From: Candidatus Dormiibacterota bacterium
GTDB lineage: Bacteria > Chloroflexota > Dormibacteria > UBA8260
DNA length: 5,061 bases
Direction of reading: 5' to 3'
Assembly (NCBI GenBank): GCA_955652455.1
Contig: CATPBU010000074.1
Location: 1 to 5,061 of the forward strand
Shown: positions 1 through 5,061 of the stretch, piece by piece
Numbering within the stretch: position 1 is the stretch's first letter
Layout of the letters: each line of letters begins with the position of its first letter
Notes under the pieces: generated by a model
What the model saw: the letters and a program-made list of their open reading frames with translations, nothing else
Told to the model about the DNA's origin: nothing
The model's database searches: none
Made by a program: the position numbers and the translations under genes

Positions 1-316
1 CGGCAATCACCCCCGCGGGTGCGCTGAGGAAAACCGACGGCAGCGTGTAGGCGATCATCAGCACCGACTGGATCGAGGCCTTGCTGCTCAGGTCGAAGAC
101 GACGATGAGCAGCGTGAACATCAGGAACTTGTCGGCCAACTGACTCGCCGCCTGGGCCAACCACAGCTTCCTGAAGTCGGGACGTGAGATCACCGCCCGG
201 AGGCCCTGACGCTCCTCGAGTGGCGGCGGCACCGCTGCCCGCGCGGTGTGGAGCCGGCGAGACGCTGGTGGCGCAACCTCGTCGCCGGGCTGGAAGGAGA
301 TGCTCGGTTCGGTCAC
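1..316 (-). CDS. MFS transporter, N-terminal fragment (continues past the left edge)
   Basis: The frame opens at a GTG at 316..314 and stays open to position 1, giving about 105 codons of a longer protein. The first 45 or so residues form a polar, proline- and arginine-containing tail that is probably cytoplasmic. A typical MFS entry follows: ISRPDFRKLWLAQAASQLAD (about 43-62), which leads into a first hydrophobic segment (about 53-75). A second segment covers about 82-105 (VLMIAYTLPSVFLSAPAGVI) and ends with the Ala-Pro-Ala-Gly loop common in MFS helix 2. The FRxLWLAQxxSQLxD pattern resembles the enterobactin-exporter-like or macrolide-efflux-like MFS_3 group, but the substrate cannot be read from this fragment. 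The start codon overlaps the rsmA stop as GTGA, with no clear Shine-Dalgarno, so translation is probably coupled to rsmA. A later start, such as the GTG at about residue 42, cannot be excluded. The family call is fairly firm; the exact start is less so. Confidence 0.8.
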   Translation of the reverse strand, partial: MTEPSISFQPGDEVAPPASRRLHTARAAVPPPLEERQGLRAVISRPDFRKLWLAQAASQLADKFLMFTLLIVVFDLSSKASIQSVLMIAYTLPSVFLSAPAGVIA

Positions 317-1182
317 TGCTTGCCGTCAAGGGTACGGGCGCACAGGGCGATACGGCGCCATTCGTCGATGTCGAGCGTGCCCGGGCGGCGGCTGGGGTCG
401 ATGCCGGCGGCCGCGAGCCAGGCCAGGCCACGGGGTTCGTCACCGCCGGCGGCGTGGGTGATCCCGTGGCGGAGCGTCTTGCGGCGCATCTGGAACGTCG
501 ACCTGGCGATGTCGAGGACGGCGGCGCGGTCGTCCGGGCTCAGCAATGACGCGGGTCGCAGGCGGATCAGGCTCGAATGCACCGCGGGGGCCGGGTCGAA
601 GCTACCAGGTGACACGTCGCGGAGGCGATCCACCGTGGCCACGCTTCTCACCGCCACGGTGGCCAGACTCCAGCCGCCGGACTCCGCAGCCAGCCGCGCC
701 GCGACCTCACGCTGGACCAGGAAAACGGCGCGCCGCGGTGGCGACCCCATCTCAAACAGGCGGGTCAGCAGCGGGGTGGTGATGCTGTAGGGGATGTTGC
801 CGGCGGCGACCCAGCCGTCGCGCATCCCCAGCGAAGTCGGCTCGACAGTGAGCGCATCCGCATGCACCACCTCGACATTGGCGCGGCCGCGCTGGGTCGC
901 CCGGGTGGCCTGCACGCACCGCTCGTCGATGTCGACGGCGACGACGCGGCGTGCGCGCGTCGCCAGCTCCCCCGTCAGCGTGCCGATGCCCGGACCCACC
1001 TCGAGGACATCCTCGTCTGCCGCCGGTGCCAGGGCGGCCACGATGTCGTCGAGGACCTCACGGTCGACCAGGAAGTTCTGGCCGAGCCTGTGCTTGGCGA
1101 CCAGCCCGGCACGGCGCGCCACCGCGTGCAGGGTGTCGGCGTCGGTGAGATCCGGCGTCGGAGAGGTGGGCCGGTCGGTCAC
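313..1182 (-). CDS. rsmA: 16S rRNA (adenine(1518)-N(6)/adenine(1519)-N(6))-dimethyltransferase RsmA (KsgA)
   Basis: This cytoplasmic enzyme uses S-adenosylmethionine to dimethylate the two adjacent adenines of the 3'-terminal 16S rRNA hairpin, a late step in 30S assembly. The protein has 289 residues, close to the 273 of E. coli KsgA. It shows the N-terminal LGQNFLVD (33-40), SAM motif I EVGPGIGTLT (61-70), the ribose-binding acidic residue in VAVDID (81-86) and HADAL (107-111). The catalytic motif IV is NIPYSITTPLL (129-139), followed by FLVQREVAARL (154-164). The C-terminal domain carries SPGSFDPAPAVHSSLI (191-206) and FQMRRKTLRHGI (230-241). TPLL after motif IV and the GSFxPxPxVxS segment favour RsmA over an Erm resistance methylase. 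The start is GTG at 1182, overlapping the tatD stop as GTGA. A longer in-frame extension upstream to 1467 lies wholly inside tatD and is low-complexity Arg/Gly/Pro, so it was rejected. No good ribosome-binding site precedes the GTG, which suggests coupling to tatD. Confidence 0.96.
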   Translation of the reverse strand: MTDRPTSPTPDLTDADTLHAVARRAGLVAKHRLGQNFLVDREVLDDIVAALAPAADEDVLEVGPGIGTLTGELATRARRVVAVDIDERCVQATRATQRGRANVEVVHADALTVEPTSLGMRDGWVAAGNIPYSITTPLLTRLFEMGSPPRRAVFLVQREVAARLAAESGGWSLATVAVRSVATVDRLRDVSPGSFDPAPAVHSSLIRLRPASLLSPDDRAAVLDIARSTFQMRRKTLRHGITHAAGGDEPRGLAWLAAAGIDPSRRPGTLDIDEWRRIALCARTLDGKQ

Positions 1183-1988
1183 GACGCCGGCACGGGCAGG
1201 TTGAAGAGGTGGCGGGCGGTCGCGGTGCTCTGGGCACGGGCCTCGTCCTCCCCCACCTGACGCAGTCGCGCCACCGCCCTCGCGGTGGCGGCGACGTACC
1301 CGGGCAGGTTGGGCCGGCCGCGGTGCGGAACCGGTGCGAGGAACGGCGAGTCGGTCTCGACAACGTAGTCGCAGTCGGCGACCGCGGCCGCCGCCGCCTG
1401 GATCGGCTCGCTCCGGGGGAAGGTGACGATTCCCGAGAACGAGATGGCATAACCGGCCGCCACACACTCCTGAGCGAAGGCGGCATCCCCGCTGAAGCAG
1501 TGCATCACGCCGCGGACCTCTCGATGCGCGCGGATGGTGGCGAGCACGTCGGCGTGAGCGTCACGATCGTGGACCACAACCGGTTTGCCGTGTGCGTCGG
1601 CAAGGTCGAGCATAGCGTGCATCGCTCGCAGCTGTTCATCCAGTGGAGTGTCGTGGTAGCCGGGTCGAAAGAAGAGGTCGAGGCCGATCTCCCCCACCGC
1701 AACCGCCCTCGGGTGGCGCAGGAGCTCGTCGAGCGCACGCAGCTGGGCGCCGTCCGGCGCCAGCGGTTCATGGGGATGCCAGCCGACTGTGTACCAGACG
1801 TTGTCGTGTGCCTCGGCGATGACACGATTGCGGTCGGAGTCCTCGACGTTGAGACCAACGCTGACGATCTGCGTCACCCCGGCTGCGGCGGCACTCTCGA
1901 ATGCCGCCTCGAGGAGCCCGCGCTCCTCGAGCAGCACCAGGTGGCAGTGGGTGTCCACCAGCGGCGCCGGGAGTGCCTGGTCGGTCAT
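1179..1988 (-). CDS. tatD: TatD family metal-dependent deoxyribonuclease
   Basis: This is a TIM-barrel metallohydrolase of the amidohydrolase superfamily. Characterised TatD proteins are Mg2+-dependent 3'-5' exonucleases or DNases linked to DNA repair and degradation. The product has 269 residues, the usual length (E. coli TatD is about 260). The ordered metal-binding set is complete: DTHCHL (12-17, His14 and His16), GEIGLD (99-104, Glu100), VVVHDRDA (137-144, His140), MHCFSG (162-167, His163) and ETDSPFLAP (211-219, Asp213). The segment YTVGWHPHEP (66-75) is the expected variant of the TatD G(I/W)HPH motif. The start is ATG at 1988, overlapping the metG stop as ATGA; the in-frame extension upstream to 2207 reads through metG and looks like a shadow. 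The neighbours metG and rsmA are the common actinobacterial partners of this gene. The exact member of the family (TatD, YcfH or YjjV-like) and its cellular role are not resolved by sequence alone. Confidence 0.94.
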   Translation of the reverse strand: MTDQALPAPLVDTHCHLVLLEERGLLEAAFESAAAAGVTQIVSVGLNVEDSDRNRVIAEAHDNVWYTVGWHPHEPLAPDGAQLRALDELLRHPRAVAVGEIGLDLFFRPGYHDTPLDEQLRAMHAMLDLADAHGKPVVVHDRDAHADVLATIRAHREVRGVMHCFSGDAAFAQECVAAGYAISFSGIVTFPRSEPIQAAAAAVADCDYVVETDSPFLAPVPHRGRPNLPGYVAATARAVARLRQVGEDEARAQSTATARHLFNLPVPAS

Positions 1989-3535
1989 TCGGCGCCGAGG
2001 ACGGCCTCGCGATCCAGTCGTGGGAAGAGGATCTCCCCAACGGTGATCTCCGCCCCCACAGTCAGGCGTGGCCACGCCCGCAACTCGTCGCTGAGGTTGC
2101 CGTCGAGAGTCAGCGCCATCTCCTGCGCGACGCGCGACGTTGCCCGTGGGATGAAGGGATGGAGCAGCATCGTCGACACCCGGATCGCCTCGAGCAACTC
2201 CGCGCACACCGTGCCCAGCCGCGGGTCATTGTTGCGATGCAGGGTCCAGGGGGCGGTCTCCTCGATGTACTTGTTGGCACGACCCACCAGCTGCATCGCC
2301 GCCGCCAGGGCCTCGCTGAACCGAAGCTCGTCCAGAGCGGCGTCGTACACGGGCAGGATGCGCGCGGCCGTGCTGCGCAAGTCGTCGTCGATCGGCTGGT
2401 GCTGTCCCTGCGGCGGGACGCGACCCGCGAAGTAGCGCTGCACCATCTTGGTGGTGCGCGAGACGAGGTTGCCGTAGTCGTTGGCAAGGTCGGCGTTGTA
2501 GCGGTCGACGAAGTTGCTCATGGAGAAGTCGCCGTCGCGGTCGAACGGCACCTCGCTGAGCAGCACCCAGCGCACCGCGTCGCTGCCGAAGCGCTCGACC
2601 AGCTGAACGGGCTCGACGAAGATGCCGCGGCTCTTGCTCATCTTCTCCCCGTCGAGGGTGACGAAGCCGTGGGCGTGCACCTTGCGAGGCACTGCCAGGC
2701 CGGCGGCCATGAGCATGGCGGGCCAGACCAATGCATGGAAGCGGGTGATGTCCTTGCCGATGACGTGCACGTCCGCGGGCCAGAAGCGCGAGAACTCCTC
2801 GTCGTTGTCGGGGTAGCCGACGCCGGTGAGGTAGGCCGGCAGGGCGTCGAACCACACCCAGATGACCTGCGACTCGTCACCCGGCACCGGGATGCCCCAC
2901 TGCGAGAACCCGCGCGAGATGCTGATGTCGGTCAGGCCACCGCGGATCACGTTGAGCATCTCATTGCGGCGTGTCTCGGGCACCACGAATCCCGGGTGCT
3001 GTTCGTACAGGTCGAGCAGCCGGTCCTCGAACTTGCTCAGGGCGAAGAACCAGTTCTGCTCCTCGACCCACTCAACCGGGGTCTCGTGCACCGGGCACAT
3101 CCCGGCCACGATTTCCTTCTCCGTGTAGAACTGCTCGCATGACGGGCAGAACCAGGCGCGGTACCAATCCTTGTAGATGTGGCCGCTCTCGGCGACCGCG
3201 CGCCACAGCGTTTCCGAGGTGCGACGGTTGGCATCGCCACTGGTGCGCACGAATTGCGTCGGCTCGATGTCGAAGGCTCGCATCATCGCGGTGAACACCT
3301 CGACCTGACGGGTCGAGAAGTCCTCCGGGGCCATGCCCTCGGCGCGTGCAGCGCGCTCAACTGACTGGCTGTGCTCATCGCTGCCCACCGTGAAGCGAAC
3401 GTCGTCGCCACGCAAACGCCGATGGCGGGCGAGCACGTCGCAGCCGATCTTCTCGTAGGCATGGCCGAGATGCGGATCGCCATTGACGTAGTCGATCGCC
3501 GCGGTGACGTAGAACGTGTGCGCCGGTCGGGTCAC
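1985..3535 (-). CDS. metG: Methionine--tRNA ligase (MetRS), short form
   Basis: This class I aminoacyl-tRNA synthetase charges elongator and initiator tRNA-Met in the cytoplasm. The product has 516 residues, close to the short actinobacterial form (about 520) and well below E. coli (677), because the C-terminal tRNA-binding/dimerisation domain is absent. The signature GDPHLGHAYEKI (19-30) contains the HIGH-equivalent HLGH. The connective peptide has a single zinc site with CPSC (130-133) and CPVH (147-150), spaced as in the Thermus enzyme. The Met/adenylate pocket includes VWFDALPAYL (227-236), and the second signature is GEKMSKSRG (296-304). The helical anticodon-binding domain has NDYGNLVSR (352-360) and NKYIEETAPW (421-430); the final Trp probably stacks on the CAU anticodon. 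The start is GTG at 3535, one base after the rsmI TGA, with a GGAG 9 bases upstream. The frame extends to 3634, but those codons lie inside rsmI and lack synthetase similarity. Confidence 0.97.
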   Translation of the reverse strand: MTRPAHTFYVTAAIDYVNGDPHLGHAYEKIGCDVLARHRRLRGDDVRFTVGSDEHSQSVERAARAEGMAPEDFSTRQVEVFTAMMRAFDIEPTQFVRTSGDANRRTSETLWRAVAESGHIYKDWYRAWFCPSCEQFYTEKEIVAGMCPVHETPVEWVEEQNWFFALSKFEDRLLDLYEQHPGFVVPETRRNEMLNVIRGGLTDISISRGFSQWGIPVPGDESQVIWVWFDALPAYLTGVGYPDNDEEFSRFWPADVHVIGKDITRFHALVWPAMLMAAGLAVPRKVHAHGFVTLDGEKMSKSRGIFVEPVQLVERFGSDAVRWVLLSEVPFDRDGDFSMSNFVDRYNADLANDYGNLVSRTTKMVQRYFAGRVPPQGQHQPIDDDLRSTAARILPVYDAALDELRFSEALAAAMQLVGRANKYIEETAPWTLHRNNDPRLGTVCAELLEAIRVSTMLLHPFIPRATSRVAQEMALTLDGNLSDELRAWPRLTVGAEITVGEILFPRLDREAVLGAE

Positions 3536-3536
3536 G

Positions 3537-4220
3537 TCAGCTGGCTCCGATGAGGACGGTGCACTCGCCCCGAGGCGGGTGAGCGGCAAACGCTTCCGCC
3601 AGCGCCGCGGCCGTGCCCGTGTGGAAAGTCTCATGCACTTTAGTCAATTCCCTGGCGACCACCACCGGACGCTCGCCGCAGCTCGGAGCGATGAGCGCCA
3701 GCGTCCGCGCCAGGCGGAGCGGCGACTCGTAGAAGGCCACCGTGCCCTCGAGCATGAGCCCGGCCTCAACCGCACGGCGCAGCTTGCCGGGGCTGCGCGG
3801 CAGAAAGCCAAGGAAGCAAACGCGGTCGCCACGCAACCCGCTGCCGGCAACGGCCGTGGTGACCGCCGACGCGCCCGGGATCGGTACCACGTCCACGTCT
3901 GCCGCGCGCGCCGCGGCCACCAGCGGGGCGCCTGGATCGCTCATCACCGGTGTGCCGGCGTCGGTGCAGAGCGCCAGCGTTTCCCCGTTCGCAAGCCGTT
4001 GGACCAGCGCGGGGACGCGCCGTCGCTCGTCATGGGCCGGCAGCGAGAGCAGAGGGCGGGAGATGCCGTGGGCGGCGAGCAGCTGGCGCGTTCGCCTGGT
4101 GTCCTCGGCGACCACCGCGTCGCACTCGCGCAGCACCCTCAGCGCCCGCAGAGTGATGTCCTCGAGGTTGCCGATCGGCGTGGCGACGACGTACAGCCGC
4201 CCCGGCCCGGGATCCGTCAA
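3537..4220 (-). CDS. rsmI: 16S rRNA (cytidine(1402)-2'-O)-methyltransferase RsmI, compact form
   Basis: This tetrapyrrole-methylase-fold (class III) SAM-dependent enzyme adds the 2'-O-methyl group at C1402 of 16S rRNA, next to the P-site decoding region. Diagnostic motifs are all present: [12 protein letters not shown] (12-23), AEDTRRT (38-44), [13 protein letters not shown] (85-97), IPGASAV (114-120), GFLPR (138-142), FYESP (163-167), ARELTKVHE (189-197) and a final [10 protein letters not shown] (217-226). I place the start at TTG 4220, which overlaps the nadE stop as TTGA and has GAGGGA 9 bases upstream. An alternative TTG at 4229 would add three residues, but the same GAGGGA would sit only one base or less from it. 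With 227 residues the protein is shorter than E. coli RsmI (about 286). It ends right after the conserved methylase core and lacks the usual C-terminal extension. The stop is followed one base later by metG, so the short form appears natural rather than a local break. Confidence 0.94.
   Translation of the reverse strand: MTDPGPGRLYVVATPIGNLEDITLRALRVLRECDAVVAEDTRRTRQLLAAHGISRPLLSLPAHDERRRVPALVQRLANGETLALCTDAGTPVMSDPGAPLVAAARAADVDVVPIPGASAVTTAVAGSGLRGDRVCFLGFLPRSPGKLRRAVEAGLMLEGTVAFYESPLRLARTLALIAPSCGERPVVVARELTKVHETFHTGTAAALAEAFAAHPPRGECTVLIGAS
3545..3548 (-). promoter_or_regulatory. Probable ribosome-binding site for metG
   Basis: GGAG on the minus strand ends 9 bases before the GTG at 3535. 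It lies inside the last codons of rsmI. It supports GTG 3535 as the start over the longer frame beginning at 3634. It is one of only two recognisable Shine-Dalgarno-like sites at the junctions of this gene block. Confidence 0.55.
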
Positions 4221-5061
4221 GTACCCCAATCCCTCGGATAGCGGAAATCGCGGTCGATGGTGCGCGCCGAGAGCTTGGCGATGATCGGCGGACGCCGCTT
4301 GTACTGGCTGACCCGCACCCGGCGGCCGACGTCCTCGATGAACACGTCCTCGAAGCCCAGCGCGCGCAGCTCCGCACGCGTCCGCCGCTCGTCGACCATG
4401 TAATAGAGCAGCGAGTCGACGATCGCGTAGCCGAAGCCGAGATCCTGCTCGTCGGACTGCCCCTCCCAGAGGTCGGCGCTGGGCGCCTTGTCGATGACCG
4501 TCGCGGGCAGGCTCATGGCACGGGCGAGCGCGAAGATCTGTGTCTTGTACAGGTCACCGAGCGGGTTGAGGGCGCTCGCCATGTCACCGAACACGGTGCC
4601 GTAGCCGAGCAGAAGTTCAGTCTTGTTGCTGGTGCCGACGACCAGTGCGTGGTGCGCCCAGGACATGTCGTACAGGATGGTCATCCGCTCGCGCGCCATC
4701 TTGTTGCCGCGACGGCCGCGGTCGGCGTCGGGGAAGCGCTCGAAGTAGGCGTCGATCTGCGCCGAGATGTCGACCAGCGTCGCCGTCATGCCCAGGTGTA
4801 GGCACACGGCTCGCGCGTCGGCCTCCGACGCGGACGAGGAGGTGCGGTATGGCATCAGCACCGGCACGACGTTCTCCGGGCCGAGGGCTGCGCACGCGAT
4901 CGCCGCGCTCAGCGCCGAGTCGATGCCACCAGAGAGCCCGACGACGACGCGCTCGAAGCCGACCTTGCGCACCTCATTGCGGACGAACCCGACAACGAGC
5001 TCCCGCACGACGGCGCTGTCAATCGAGAGTTCGTCGGTTCCTGAGTCGCTCTGTCTCGGCA
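4217..5061 (-). CDS. nadE: NAD+ synthetase (NadE), 5' end at or beyond the window edge
   Basis: NadE performs the last step of NAD+ synthesis, adenylating nicotinate adenine dinucleotide with ATP and amidating it with ammonia (or glutamine in two-domain forms). Counting from the GTG at 5008, the motifs are the PP-loop [12 protein letters not shown] (24-35), LMPYRTSS (51-58), [14 protein letters not shown] (101-114), [15 protein letters not shown] (124-138), GDLYKTQ (151-157), [12 protein letters not shown] (176-187), QYKRRPP (235-241 region) and the C-terminal [10 protein letters not shown]. GNKMARxRMTILY and LWEGQxDE resemble the archaeal-like NH3-dependent type. GTG 5008 has no ribosome-binding site, and the frame stays open upstream through a conserved-looking [15 protein letters not shown]. 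The true start is therefore probably upstream. The codon cut by the right edge ends in TG, so it may be the start itself, giving about 281 residues (E. coli 275). An upstream glutaminase (CN-hydrolase) domain cannot be excluded. The stop overlaps rsmI. Confidence 0.94.
   Translation of the reverse strand, partial: PRQSDSGTDELSIDSAVVRELVVGFVRNEVRKVGFERVVVGLSGGIDSALSAAIACAALGPENVVPVLMPYRTSSSASEADARAVCLHLGMTATLVDISAQIDAYFERFPDADRGRRGNKMARERMTILYDMSWAHHALVVGTSNKTELLLGYGTVFGDMASALNPLGDLYKTQIFALARAMSLPATVIDKAPSADLWEGQSDEQDLGFGYAIVDSLLYYMVDERRTRAELRALGFEDVFIEDVGRRVRVSQYKRRPPIIAKLSARTIDRDFRYPRDWGT
4230..4235 (-). promoter_or_regulatory. Probable ribosome-binding site for rsmI
   Basis: GAGGGA on the minus strand lies within the last codons of nadE, 9 bases before TTG 4220. 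The spacing suits that TTG and is far too short for the alternative TTG at 4229. This decides the rsmI start. Confidence 0.55.

Larger units (their letters stand above)
1..5061 (-). other. Probable single transcription unit nadE-rsmI-metG-tatD-rsmA-MFS
   Basis: All six genes face the same way. Going downstream the junctions are a 4-base overlap (4217-4220), a 1-base gap (3536), and 4-base overlaps at 1985-1988, 1179-1182 and 313-316. There is no room for a terminator or a conventional intergenic promoter. Any promoter must lie right of 5061 or inside a coding region. Co-transcription is inferred from spacing and not shown directly. Confidence 0.8.

Noticed and set aside
313..1182. Erm-type 23S rRNA methylase (antibiotic resistance) in place of RsmA
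   Set aside because: LGQNFLVD, TPLL after motif IV, the GSFxPxPxVxS segment and MRRKTLR are the RsmA/KsgA pattern, and the metG-tatD neighbourhood fits RsmA.
1183..1467. N-terminal extension of rsmA up to 1467
   Set aside because: These codons lie wholly inside tatD, encode Arg/Gly/Pro-rich low-complexity sequence, and precede a proper GTG start that overlaps the tatD stop and gives the normal RsmA length.
1209..2435. Long plus-strand open frame (about 408 codons) opposite tatD and metG
   Set aside because: It is antisense to two genes with complete catalytic motifs. The translation is low-complexity and rich in Arg, Gly, Val and Ala with no recognisable domain. Such frames are expected opposite GC-rich genes.
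1901..3142. Long plus-strand open frame (about 413 codons) opposite metG
   Set aside because: It mirrors metG codons and is His/Val/Glu/Ala-rich without a domain, ribosome-binding site or plausible start. It is a GC-driven shadow.
3536..3634. N-terminal extension of metG up to 3634
   Set aside because: It overlaps the conserved end of rsmI and adds basic low-complexity residues ahead of the normal MetRS N-terminus. GTG 3535 has a suitable GGAG.
1..5061. Mobile elements, CRISPR arrays, tRNA or rRNA genes, long repeats, intrinsic terminators
   Set aside because: None was seen. Coding sequence covers the window apart from a single base, and no repeat array, cloverleaf, or stem followed by a T-run stood out by eye.

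Overview
This is a GC-rich chromosomal segment carrying six genes, all on the minus strand. They are packed with no real intergenic space. Read in the direction of transcription (from position 5061 down to 1), the order is: nadE (NAD+ synthetase, 5' end cut or just at the window edge), rsmI (16S rRNA C1402 2'-O-methyltransferase), metG (methionyl-tRNA synthetase), tatD (TatD-family metal-dependent DNase), rsmA/ksgA (16S rRNA A1518/A1519 dimethyltransferase) and the N-terminal third or less of a major facilitator superfamily (MFS) transporter that runs off the left edge.

The strong G/C preference at third positions and the non-ATG starts (GTG, TTG) point to a high-GC bacterium. The rsmI - metG - tatD - rsmA order is typical of Actinomycetota. 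The short MetRS with one Cys3-His zinc site and no C-terminal dimerisation domain also fits that group. The NadE has features of the archaeal-like ammonia-dependent type. This suggests a deep-branching actinobacterial lineage rather than a mycobacterium or streptomycete, but the assignment is an inference from gene order and motifs only.

The junctions are the most distinctive feature. nadE/rsmI, metG/tatD, tatD/rsmA and rsmA/MFS each overlap by four bases (NTGA, where the start codon and the TGA stop share TG/A). rsmI and metG are separated by one base. The whole window therefore looks like one transcription unit in which most downstream genes are translated by coupling. No promoter, terminator, tRNA, rRNA, repeat, mobile element or CRISPR array was seen, and no stretch longer than one base between genes is non-coding.

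Functionally the block is housekeeping. RsmI and RsmA both modify the 3' minor domain and decoding region of 16S rRNA, and MetG charges tRNA-Met including the initiator. TatD is a nuclease that commonly travels with metG and rsmA. NadE makes NAD+. The MFS gene is the only accessory-looking member; in many actinobacteria the position after rsmA is held by ispE. I did not find a previously undescribed system here. The points worth checking are gene starts, the short RsmI, the MFS gene after rsmA and the gapless coupled layout.
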